From CBDUBS01 sp965365445 (lineage in GTDB: Bacteria > Bacteroidota > Rhodothermia > Rhodothermales > DASSAV01), in contig CBDUBS010000235.1 in the NCBI GenBank assembly GCA_965365445.1, positions 1 through 5,332 of the forward strand: DNA of 5,332 bases, read 5' to 3'. The notes beneath the pieces were generated by a model. That model did no database searches. It was not told the DNA's origin and saw nothing but the letters and a program-made list of their open reading frames with translations. Made by a program: the position numbers and the translations under genes. This document shows, in pieces, positions 1 to 5,332 of the stretch; positions within the stretch are counted from its first letter, which is position 1, and each line of letters starts with the position of its first letter.

Positions 1-1
1 G

Positions 2-1141
2 GACGGACTGGATACGTTGATCCGCCTGCTGACGGAGAATGGATACACCGTCATCGGCCCCACGCTGCGCAACGGGGCGGTGGTGCTCGAACCTCTGGCA
101 TCGGCGGCGGAGTTGCCCGTCGGGATAGCCGAGGAGACGGAAAAGGCGACCTATCGCCTGCGCGAACGCGGCGAGGCGTCGCTGTTCGGGTATGGAGTCG
201 GCGCGTTTCCCTGGAAGCGGTTTTTGTTTCCGCCCGAGCGCCGCCTGTTTACCGCCGAGCGGGACGGGCATGGCGGGTTCGCCCTCCCGGCGGAGTCGGC
301 ATCCGTCCCACCGATGGCGCTGCTCGGGGTGCGCGCGTGCGACGTAGCGGCCATCGCCATACAGGACAGGGTATTCATGGAGGGGCCTTACCCCGACCCG
401 GTTTACTCCGAGCGCCGCCGGAACGCGCTCATCATCGGGGTGAACTGCACCGGATGCTCGGCCACCTGCTTCTGCACGTCGATGGATACCGGCCCCCGGC
501 TGCGCGCCGGGTACGACCTGGCCCTGACCGAAATCCTGGAAACCACGCGACACGCCTTCCTCGTCGAGGCCGGTTCGGAAGCGGGTGAAAGGCTCCTGCA
601 CCGCCTGCCGGTTTCGCCGGCGTCGGAGGCGGAAATCCGCACCGCGAAGCTGCTCGTGGACCAGGCGGTCGCCGGGCAGAAACGCCGGCTCGACCAGACG
701 AACATCCACGACCTGCTCCTCGACAACCTCGATCATCCCCGGTGGGAAGATGTGGCCGGGCGCTGCCTTACGTGCACCAACTGCACGCTCCAGTGCCCGA
801 CGTGCTTCTGCCACACGGTGGAGGACGCCACCGACCTGACGGGCAACCGGGCGGAACGACGGCAGAAATGGGATTCCTGTTTCGTGACGGACTTTTCGTA
901 CATCGTGGGAGGGAGCGTGCGGCTCTCGGGCCGCTCGCGGTACCGGCAGTGGCTCGTCCATAAGCTCGCTACATGGTACGATCAGTTCGGCTCATCCGGC
1001 TGCGTGGGCTGCGGCCGCTGCATAACCTGGTGCCCGGCCGGTATCGACCTGACGGAAGAAGTAGCCGCCATCCGGACGGCGCCCAAGCGCTTATCCGCAC
1101 AACCCAAGGTACGGGAGCATGAAAACACTCACCCTGGCTAA
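2..1141 (+). CDS. hydB: Group 3b [NiFe] hydrogenase beta subunit, 4Fe-4S electron-transfer protein (5' partial)
   Basis: This is the iron-sulfur electron-transfer subunit of a cytoplasmic sulfhydrogenase-type enzyme, related to anaerobic sulfite reductase subunit A (AsrA). It is expected to link the small subunit to the flavin subunit. The frame is open to the left edge, and the residues DGLDT precede a TTG at position 17. Family members carry more N-terminal sequence, so the true start is probably outside the window and the TTG is internal. Numbering from that TTG gives the family signature GVRACD at 104-109 and a cysteine-rich NCTGCSATCFCTSM at 143-156. Two ferredoxin motifs follow: CxxCxxCxxxCP at Cys250/253/256/260, with further Cys263 and Cys265, and CxxCxxCxxxCP at Cys329/332/335/339. 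The stop lies 23 nt inside the next gene, which suggests translational coupling. Family assignment is strong. The exact electron route is inferred from homologues. Confidence 0.93.
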   Translation, partial: DGLDTLIRLLTENGYTVIGPTLRNGAVVLEPLASAAELPVGIAEETEKATYRLRERGEASLFGYGVGAFPWKRFLFPPERRLFTAERDGHGGFALPAESASVPPMALLGVRACDVAAIAIQDRVFMEGPYPDPVYSERRRNALIIGVNCTGCSATCFCTSMDTGPRLRAGYDLALTEILETTRHAFLVEAGSEAGERLLHRLPVSPASEAEIRTAKLLVDQAVAGQKRRLDQTNIHDLLLDNLDHPRWEDVAGRCLTCTNCTLQCPTCFCHTVEDATDLTGNRAERRQKWDSCFVTDFSYIVGGSVRLSGRSRYRQWLVHKLATWYDQFGSSGCVGCGRCITWCPAGIDLTEEVAAIRTAPKRLSAQPKVREHENTHPG

Positions 1142-1574
1142 CAGCCTCGCCGAAACGGAACCGTTCAGGGGCCTGGCTCCGCACCATCTCGCCTTCATCG
1201 AGGGGTGCGCCTCCAACGTGCATTTCGATAAGGATGCGTTTCTCCTGTTCGAGGGGCAGGATGCCGATACGTTCTTCGTTATCCGCCACGGAAGCGTGGC
1301 GCTCGAAATGCACGGCGGCGCCCGGATCGTCACGGTGCAAACGGTGGACGAAGGGGGTTTGCTCGGCTGGTCGTGGCTGGTGCCGCCGTACATCTTTCAT
1401 TTCGACGCCCGGGCGCTTACGCCGGTATCCGCCATCGCCTTCGATGCGGTGTGCGTCCGCCGGAAATGCGAAGCCGATCCGGTATTCGGCTACGAAATCT
1501 ACAAGCGCATCTCGAAAGTCATCGTGGAACGCCTGATGGCCTCGAGTATGCAGCTGCTGGATATGTATAAATGA
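1119..1574 (+). CDS. Stand-alone cyclic-nucleotide-binding-fold protein, hydrogenase-associated
   Basis: This 151-residue protein consists of one CRP/FNR-type cNMP-binding beta-roll (about residues 12-115) and a C-terminal helix. There is no helix-turn-helix, kinase or channel domain, so it is unlikely to bind DNA like CRP. Typical fold landmarks are FRGLAPHHLAFIEGC at 16-30, FEGQDADTFFVIRHGSVALE at 44-63 and GLLGW at 80-84. In the phosphate-binding cassette, canonical proteins have GE followed by a basic R-(S/T)-A motif. Here the glutamate position is Trp84 and the arginine position appears to be Phe93, in the run GWSWLVPP...FHFDARAL. The C-terminus ends RLMASSMQLLDMYK. The ATG lies inside hydB with AAGG about 9 nt upstream. 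From memory, similar proteins recur beside group 3b hydrogenase genes, but I know of no established function. A sensor or an assembly/regulatory partner of the hydrogenase is inference. It might be annotated as a Crp/Fnr regulator by homology, which would overstate it. Confidence 0.88.
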   Translation: MKTLTLANSLAETEPFRGLAPHHLAFIEGCASNVHFDKDAFLLFEGQDADTFFVIRHGSVALEMHGGARIVTVQTVDEGGLLGWSWLVPPYIFHFDARALTPVSAIAFDAVCVRRKCEADPVFGYEIYKRISKVIVERLMASSMQLLDMYK

Positions 1575-1583
1575 ACCCACATC

Positions 1584-1589
1584 GAAGGG
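1584..1589 (+). promoter_or_regulatory. Ribosome binding site of hydG
   Basis: GAAGGG lies 7 nt before the ATG at 1597. It supports that start over the in-frame ATG at 1624 (Met10), which lacks a comparable purine run at the right distance. Confidence 0.6.
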
Positions 1590-1596
1590 TGCTTCC

Positions 1597-2436
1597 ATGC
1601 AGCCAGCCCTAAGCCCCGATCCCATGCTGCCCCTGGAGGGCAAGGTGCGCCGCTACCGGAGCGAAACCACCGATACCTTCACGATAGACATCGGGCTGAA
1701 AGGGGCCGCCGACTTGCCCTTCGCTCCGGGGCAGTTCAACATGCTGTACGTGTTCGGGGTGGGCGAAGTGCCCATCTCCATCTCCGGCGATCCGGAAAAC
1801 CCGGGTGTCGTCACCCACACCACACGGGAAGTGGGTTCGGTCACGCGGGTAATGCGGCGGCTCCGGCCCGGCGATACGGTAGGGGTGCGGGGCCCTTACG
1901 GGACGGCATGGCCGGTCGAGGAAGCCAGGGGGCACGACGTGGTGCTGATAGCCGGGGGCATCGGGCTGGCTCCGCTGCGGCCCGCCCTGTACCACCTCCT
2001 GCAACACCGGGCCGATTACGGCCGCATCGTGCTGCTCTACGGCACCCGCACACCGGAAGACATCCTGTTCCGAAAGGAAATGAGCCAGTGGCGATCCCGG
2101 TGGGATATCGACGTGCACGTTACCGTGGACCGCGCCACCCGCCGTTGGCACGGCAACGTAGGCGTGGTGACGACCCTGATTCCGAAGATCCCGTTTTCGC
2201 CGAAGGATGCCGTGGCGATGCTGTGCGGCCCGGAAATCATGATGCACGTTACCGTGCAGGAGTTGCACCGGCGAGGGGTGCCGGCCGACCAGGTGTATGT
2301 ATCGCTCGAACGCAACATGAAGTGCGCGCTCGGCCTGTGCGGGCATTGCCAGTACGGCCCGGTGTTCATCTGTAAGGACGGGCCCGTGTTCCGCTTCGAC
2401 CAGGTGGAGCCTTATTTCAACGTCCGCGAGTTTTAG
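1597..2436 (+). CDS. hydG: Group 3b [NiFe] hydrogenase gamma subunit, FAD/NAD(P)-binding reductase
   Basis: This 279-residue flavoprotein belongs to the ferredoxin-NADP reductase/PyrK-like superfamily. In the family it moves electrons between FAD, NAD(P)(H) and the Fe-S chain. The N-terminal FAD-binding barrel (about 12-105) carries PGQFNMLYV at 44-52 and PISISG at 59-64. The nucleotide-binding domain has AGGIGLAPLRP at 119-129, YGTRTPEDILFRKE at 148-161 and CGPEIMM at 210-216. The C-terminal [2Fe-2S] motif is Cys243-x4-Cys248-x2-Cys251-x7-Cys259, followed by DGPVF. The length fits the family and nothing is truncated. The gene follows the cNMP-fold gene by 22 nt and precedes hydD by 34 nt. 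NADP preference is known for characterised group 3b enzymes but cannot be read from this sequence. Stand-alone PyrK-like reductases are the main alternative, but the neighbours exclude them in practice. Confidence 0.95.
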   Translation: MQPALSPDPMLPLEGKVRRYRSETTDTFTIDIGLKGAADLPFAPGQFNMLYVFGVGEVPISISGDPENPGVVTHTTREVGSVTRVMRRLRPGDTVGVRGPYGTAWPVEEARGHDVVLIAGGIGLAPLRPALYHLLQHRADYGRIVLLYGTRTPEDILFRKEMSQWRSRWDIDVHVTVDRATRRWHGNVGVVTTLIPKIPFSPKDAVAMLCGPEIMMHVTVQELHRRGVPADQVYVSLERNMKCALGLCGHCQYGPVFICKDGPVFRFDQVEPYFNVREF

Positions 2437-2470
2437 CCCGGCCCCCGTAACCCTTTAACCGAAGCCGGCC

Positions 2471-3268
2471 ATGCACGCCGCCACCTTCCGAAAACCGCCG
2501 AAAGTAGCCGTGTGGAAATTCGCCTCCTGCGACGGCTGCCAGCTCAGCCTGCTGGATTGCGAGGACGAGCTGCTGACCCTCGCAGGGGAGATCGAAATCG
2601 CGTATTTCCCGGAGGCCACCCGGGCGGCCGTCAAAGGGCCGTACGACCTTTCGCTGGTAGAGGGGTCCATTACCACCCCCCACGACCAGGCCCGTATCGG
2701 GCGGATACGCCGTCAATCGAAGCGGCTCGTGTCGATCGGGGCGTGCGCCACGGCCGGCGGCATCCAGGCCCTGCGCAATTACGCCAACGTGAGCGAGTTC
2801 GTAGCGCAGGTGTACGCCCATCCCTCCTACATCGAAACGCTCAAAACCTCCACCCCGATATCGCAGCACGTGTTCGTGGATTACGAGCTGCACGGTTGCC
2901 CGATCAACAAATTGCAGCTCGTCGAGGTCATCAACGCCTACCTGAACCACCGCAAGCCCAACGTGGCCTCGCACAGCGTGTGCGTCGAGTGCAAGCGTCG
3001 CGGCCAGGTGTGCGTCATGGTGGCGCACGGCGTACCCTGCCTCGGGCCGGTAACCCATGCCGGGTGCGGGGCGCTGTGCCCGGCGTATCTGCGGGGTTGT
3101 TACGGCTGTTTCGGACCCATGAAAACGCCCAACACAGCCGCCATGAGCGCCGAATTCAAACGCCTCGGCGTATCCGACGCCGACCTGGTGCGGGCGTACC
3201 GCACGTTCAACGCCGGGGATGCCGTGTTCCAACAGGAGAGCAAAATCTATGAACGCACCGACGGATAA
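2471..3268 (+). CDS. hydD: Group 3b [NiFe] hydrogenase delta (small) subunit
   Basis: This 265-residue small subunit carries the Fe-S relay next to the NiFe site. The N-terminus KVAVWKFASCDGCQLSLLD (11-29) gives proximal-cluster Cys20 and Cys23. The other two proximal ligands are Cys92 (SIGACA) and Cys143 (ELHGCPI). The C-terminal part holds eight more cysteines, enough for two [4Fe-4S] clusters: Cys171, Cys174, Cys181, Cys190, Cys199, Cys203, Cys210 and Cys213, in CVECKRRGQVC, GVPCLGP and AGCGALCPAYLRGCYGCFGP. This is the compact ferredoxin-like arrangement of group 3 enzymes. There is no twin-arginine signal or membrane segment, so a cytoplasmic enzyme is expected. The start is fixed by alignment to the conserved N-terminus, although no clear Shine-Dalgarno precedes it. 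Its 3' end overlaps hydA by 20 nt. Family assignment is very secure. Confidence 0.96.
   Translation: MHAATFRKPPKVAVWKFASCDGCQLSLLDCEDELLTLAGEIEIAYFPEATRAAVKGPYDLSLVEGSITTPHDQARIGRIRRQSKRLVSIGACATAGGIQALRNYANVSEFVAQVYAHPSYIETLKTSTPISQHVFVDYELHGCPINKLQLVEVINAYLNHRKPNVASHSVCVECKRRGQVCVMVAHGVPCLGPVTHAGCGALCPAYLRGCYGCFGPMKTPNTAAMSAEFKRLGVSDADLVRAYRTFNAGDAVFQQESKIYERTDG
3234..3240 (+). promoter_or_regulatory. Ribosome binding site of hydA, deciding its start
   Basis: AGGAGAG lies 8 nt before the ATG at 3249, inside the end of hydD. It favours that start over the in-frame ATG at 3219, which would add ten residues not expected in the family. Confidence 0.75.
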
Positions 3269-4559
3269 CCGGCGCACCCGCACGATCAAGGTGGATTACC
3301 TCGCCCGGGTGGAGGGGGAAGGGGCCCTGTTCGTCAAAATATCGAACGGGAAGGTAAAGGACGTGCGTTTGCAGATCTTCGAGCCGCCCCGGTTTTTCGA
3401 GGCGTTCCTGCGCGGCAGAAAGTACACGGAAGTCCCGGACATCACGGCCCGCATTTGCGGCATCTGCCCGATTGCCTATCAGATGGGCGCCTCGCTGGCC
3501 GTAGAAGATGCCTGCGGCGTCCGGGTGAACGGCTCCATCGGGGATCTGCGGCGGCTCATCTACTGCGGCGAGTGGATAGAAAGCCACGTCCTGCACGTAT
3601 ACATGCTGCACGCCCCGGACTTCCTGGGATACCAGGACGCCATCCAACTCGCCCGCGACCACCCGGAGGTGGTCCAGAAGGGCCTGGCCCTCAAGAAAGT
3701 CGGGAACGACCTGATGACGCTCCTCGGCGGCCGGGAAATCCATCCGATCAACCCGCGCGTCGGGGGCTTCTACCGGGCGCCGACCGTTGCGGAACTGGAG
3801 CCCATGGCCCAGGCCCTGCGCTGGGCGCGCGATGCCGCCTACGATACGCTCCGGCTGACGGCGACCCTGCCGTTCCCGGACTTCGAGCAGGATTATACCT
3901 TCGTGGCGCTCCGCGACGAGGAGGATTACGCTATCGAAAAGGGACGACTGGTATCCAACCGGGGGCTGGACGTACCCATCGACCGGTTCGAGCAGCACTT
4001 CGAAGAAACGCACGTAGCCCACTCCACGTCGCTCCATGCGTCCCTGCTGGACGGCGAGCCGTACATGGTCGGGCCGCTGGCACGGTTCAACCTGAACTTC
4101 GAGCAACTATCCCCTGCCGCGCTCGATGCAGCCCGCGACGTCGGCCTGGAGCCGCCCTGCCTTAACCCGTTCAAAAGCATCATGGTGCGCAGCCTGGAAA
4201 CGTTCTACGCCTGCGACGAAGCCCTGCGCCTCATCGAAGGGTACACGCCGCCGCCGCGCCCCTATGTGGACGTGCCGCCGAAAGCCGGCACGGGCTACGG
4301 GTGCACCGAGGCGCCCCGGGGCATTTGCTGGCACAGCTACACCCTCGACGACGAGGGCATCATCCGGGGGGCGCGCATCGTGCCGCCTACGTCGCAGAAC
4401 CAGAAGGTGATCGAAAGCGACATGCGGCGCTTCGTGGAGGCGAACCTCGACATGGATGAGGAAACGCTCCAGTGGACCTGCGAGCAGGGCATCCGCAACT
4501 ACGACCCGTGCATATCCTGCTCCTGTCACTTTCTTAAACTCCATCTGGACCGGTCCTGA
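3249..4559 (+). CDS. hydA: Group 3b [NiFe] hydrogenase alpha (large, catalytic) subunit
   Basis: This 436-residue catalytic subunit binds the NiFe(CN)2CO site that splits or makes H2. The N-terminal Ni ligands are in RICGIC (68-73: Cys70, Cys73). The C-terminal ligands are in DPCISC (419-424: Cys421, Cys424). Both outer and inner ligands are cysteine codons, so there is no selenocysteine. Other group 3b landmarks are DYLARVEGEG at 16-25, IFEPPRFFEAFLRGR at 43-57, CGEWIESHVLHVYMLHAPDF at 106-125, GGREIHP at 160-166, and TEAPRG at 353-358. After Cys424 the sequence reads SCHFLKLHLDRS. The conserved histidine is His427, so maturation should remove the last nine residues. An extra Cys426 sits where a Thr or Val is usual. 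No targeting signal is present. The adjacent endopeptidase gene is the likely processing enzyme. Subgroup assignment rests on these motifs and on the beta/gamma/delta gene set. Confidence 0.97.
   Translation: MNAPTDNRRTRTIKVDYLARVEGEGALFVKISNGKVKDVRLQIFEPPRFFEAFLRGRKYTEVPDITARICGICPIAYQMGASLAVEDACGVRVNGSIGDLRRLIYCGEWIESHVLHVYMLHAPDFLGYQDAIQLARDHPEVVQKGLALKKVGNDLMTLLGGREIHPINPRVGGFYRAPTVAELEPMAQALRWARDAAYDTLRLTATLPFPDFEQDYTFVALRDEEDYAIEKGRLVSNRGLDVPIDRFEQHFEETHVAHSTSLHASLLDGEPYMVGPLARFNLNFEQLSPAALDAARDVGLEPPCLNPFKSIMVRSLETFYACDEALRLIEGYTPPPRPYVDVPPKAGTGYGCTEAPRGICWHSYTLDDEGIIRGARIVPPTSQNQKVIESDMRRFVEANLDMDEETLQWTCEQGIRNYDPCISCSCHFLKLHLDRS
4530..4556 (+). other. Predicted cleaved C-terminal propeptide of HydA
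   Basis: This segment encodes FLKLHLDRS, which follows His427 of the DPCxxCxxH end motif. In studied [NiFe] hydrogenases a dedicated endopeptidase cuts after this basic residue once nickel is inserted. The cut site here is inferred from the motif only. Confidence 0.7.
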
Positions 4560-4570
4560 GGCTCCGGTCC
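4547..4570 (+). repeat. Short inverted repeat spanning the hydA stop codon
   Basis: GGACCGG (4547-4553) can pair with CCGGTCC (4564-4570) around a 10-nt loop that holds the TGA stop. The left arm also lies in a perfect 10-nt palindrome, GGACCGGTCC, at 4547-4556. No T-run follows, so it does not look like an intrinsic terminator. In such GC-rich DNA it may be chance. Confidence 0.35.
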
Positions 4571-4590
4571 GTGGTTCCGAGTGCGGGCCG

Positions 4591-5094
4591 ATGCATACCG
4601 AGGCACACCCTGTGAACAGCCGGTCGCTCCGAATCATCGGGGTCGGCAACCGGTTCCGCTCCGACGACGGGGCGGGCCCGACGGTGCTCGACCGGCTGAA
4701 ATCCATGGGGGAAGGAGGCTCCCACCTCGTAGAAGCCACCGGAGAAGGCGCCGCGCTCATGCACGCCTGGGAGGGCGCCCATCGGGTGATCCTCATCGAT
4801 GCCGCCCGCTCCGGCGGCCCGCCGGGGGAGATCGTGCGCTTCGACGTGCACCGCGAAGGGCTGCCCTCCCGGTATTTTCACTATTCCACCCATGCCTTCA
4901 GCGTAGCGGAAGCCATCGAGCTGGCGCGGGCGCTCGGGGTGCTGCCCCGCAGCATGGTGGTGTACGGAATCGAAGGCCGGCGGTTTGAAGCCGGAACCGC
5001 CCTGTCGCCGGAAGTGAGCCGGGCCGCAGAGATCGTGGCCGACCGCATTCGGGACGAGATCATGGAGGTACACCGAGATGCTCCGACCACCTGA
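4591..5094 (+). CDS. [NiFe] hydrogenase maturation endopeptidase, HyaD/HybD (peptidase M52) family
   Basis: This protein of 167 residues (160 if the alternative start is used) matches the proteases that trim the large-subunit C-terminus after Ni insertion. Numbered from ATG 4591, it shows IIGVGNRFRSDDGAGP at 15-30, ILIDAAR at 67-73 and STHAFS at 99-104. By alignment to E. coli HybD (Glu16, Asp62, His93), the Ni-sensing residues are Asp26, Asp70 and His101. The open frame extends upstream into hydA, but that part shows no family features. Two starts are plausible: ATG 4591, with a poor ribosome site, and GTG 4612, with GAGG 8 nt upstream. I keep the ATG. Its position right after hydA implies it is dedicated to that subunit. 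Its 3' end overlaps hypF by 17 nt. Confidence 0.93.
   Translation: MHTEAHPVNSRSLRIIGVGNRFRSDDGAGPTVLDRLKSMGEGGSHLVEATGEGAALMHAWEGAHRVILIDAARSGGPPGEIVRFDVHREGLPSRYFHYSTHAFSVAEAIELARALGVLPRSMVVYGIEGRRFEAGTALSPEVSRAAEIVADRIRDEIMEVHRDAPTT
5064..5069 (+). promoter_or_regulatory. Ribosome binding site of hypF
   Basis: GGAGGT is a near-ideal Shine-Dalgarno 8 nt before the ATG at 5078 and lies inside the end of the protease gene. It fixes the hypF start. Confidence 0.75.
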
Positions 5095-5332
5095 CCCCCA
5101 TGCGGCCCCTCTACGCCGCCTGCGGGTTCAGATCCGAGGGGCCGTGCAGGGAGTCGGGTTTCGCCCGTTCGTGTACCGCCTCGCCGGAGACCTCGGCCTG
5201 ACGGGGTGGGTGCGCAACGAGCCCGACGGTACCGTCCGCGTCGTGGCCGAGGGCGCGCCCGACGCGCTCGACGCGCTGGCGGCGGCCCTCCGCGACGGCC
5301 CGCCCGGCGCCGCCGTCCGCGACCTCCGCGCC
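5078..5332 (+). CDS. hypF: Carbamoyltransferase HypF, N-terminal acylphosphatase domain (3' partial)
   Basis: The frame is open from ATG 5078 to the right edge, giving 85 codons with no stop. HypF uses carbamoyl phosphate and ATP to load a carbamoyl group on HypE, the source of the CN ligands on the active-site iron. The visible part is the acylphosphatase-like domain: RVQIRGAVQGVGFRPFVYRL at 16-35, with the anion-binding GVGFR loop (Arg29), and GWVRN at 43-47 with the catalytic-type Asn47, then DGTVRVVAEG. The FRPFVYRLA sequence after the loop is typical of HypF rather than of stand-alone acylphosphatases, which are usually only about 90 residues long. The zinc-finger, YrdC and Kae1-like domains would lie beyond the window. 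GC rises to about 86% from 5221 onward. The only real alternative is a free acylphosphatase, which the hydrogenase context makes unlikely. Confidence 0.93.
   Translation, partial: MLRPPDPHAAPLRRLRVQIRGAVQGVGFRPFVYRLAGDLGLTGWVRNEPDGTVRVVAEGAPDALDALAAALRDGPPGAAVRDLRA

Noticed and set aside
17..19. TTG as the true start of hydB
   Set aside because: The frame is open upstream to the window edge and the family normally has more N-terminal residues, so the TTG is more likely an internal leucine codon.
1119..1574. Calling the cNMP-fold protein a Crp/Fnr transcription factor
   Set aside because: The protein ends soon after the sensor fold and has no helix-turn-helix domain.
1609..2346. 245-codon minus-strand frame opposite hydG
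   Set aside because: The translation is rich in His, Pro and Gly with no domain, and hydG on the other strand has full flavin and NAD(P) motifs.
2438..2468. Inverted repeat CCGGC/GCCGG between hydG and hydD as a terminator
   Set aside because: The stem is only 5 bp with a 21-nt loop and no T-run, within expectation for GC-rich DNA.
2512..3252. 246-codon frame on the plus strand inside hydD
   Set aside because: The product is an Arg/Pro/Gly-rich out-of-frame reading of hydD with no motif or ribosome site.
2417..3289. 290-codon open frame on the minus strand opposite hydD
   Set aside because: It is a shadow of the small-subunit gene, with a low-complexity Gly/Arg/Val-rich translation and no family motif.
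3207..4106. 299-codon open frame on the minus strand opposite hydA
   Set aside because: It lies opposite a gene with clear catalytic motifs. Long antisense frames are common in GC-rich coding DNA, and the translation shows no recognisable domain.
4456..4590. N-terminal extension of the protease frame into hydA
   Set aside because: The 45 extra residues show no family features, and the conserved protease fold begins shortly after the ATG at 4591.

Overview
The window is one tightly packed, co-directional operon segment on the + strand. It encodes a four-subunit cytoplasmic group 3b (NAD(P)-linked, 'sulfhydrogenase'-type) [NiFe] hydrogenase, together with a stand-alone cyclic-nucleotide-binding-fold protein and two maturation proteins. 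High GC, Shine-Dalgarno sequences at several starts and short overlaps between most genes point to a high-GC bacterium. I cannot place it in a phylum from this sequence alone. One start (hydD) lacks an obvious Shine-Dalgarno, which is common in some lineages but not diagnostic.

Layout: (1) 2-1141, hydB-type beta subunit with two [4Fe-4S] ferredoxin clusters, entering from the left edge without its start codon. (2) 1119-1574, a 151-residue protein that is only a cNMP-binding (CRP-like) fold with no DNA-binding domain, overlapping hydB by 23 nt. (3) 1597-2436, hydG-type gamma subunit (FAD/NAD(P)-binding reductase with a [2Fe-2S] motif). (4) 2471-3268, hydD-type small subunit with 12 cluster cysteines. 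(5) 3249-4559, hydA-type NiFe catalytic large subunit, overlapping hydD by 20 nt. (6) 4591-5094, HyaD/HybD-family maturation endopeptidase. (7) 5078-5332 and beyond, the 5' end of hypF, overlapping the protease gene by 17 nt and running off the right edge.

How they work together: by family knowledge, H2 is split or made at the NiFe site of HydA. Electrons pass through the three [4Fe-4S] clusters of HydD and the clusters of HydB to the FAD/NAD(P) site of HydG. HypF starts synthesis of the CN ligands of the active site. After nickel insertion, the protease trims the HydA C-terminus, probably after His427, releasing a predicted nine-residue tail. The cNMP-fold protein has no assigned role. It keeps the fold but has lost the residues that normally hold the cyclic nucleotide phosphate, which makes it the most interesting gene here.

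No RNA genes, mobile elements, CRISPR arrays, promoters or convincing terminators were seen. All intergenic gaps are 34 nt or shorter, except that the gap before the protease becomes 52 nt if its alternative GTG start is used. The promoter presumably lies upstream of the window.
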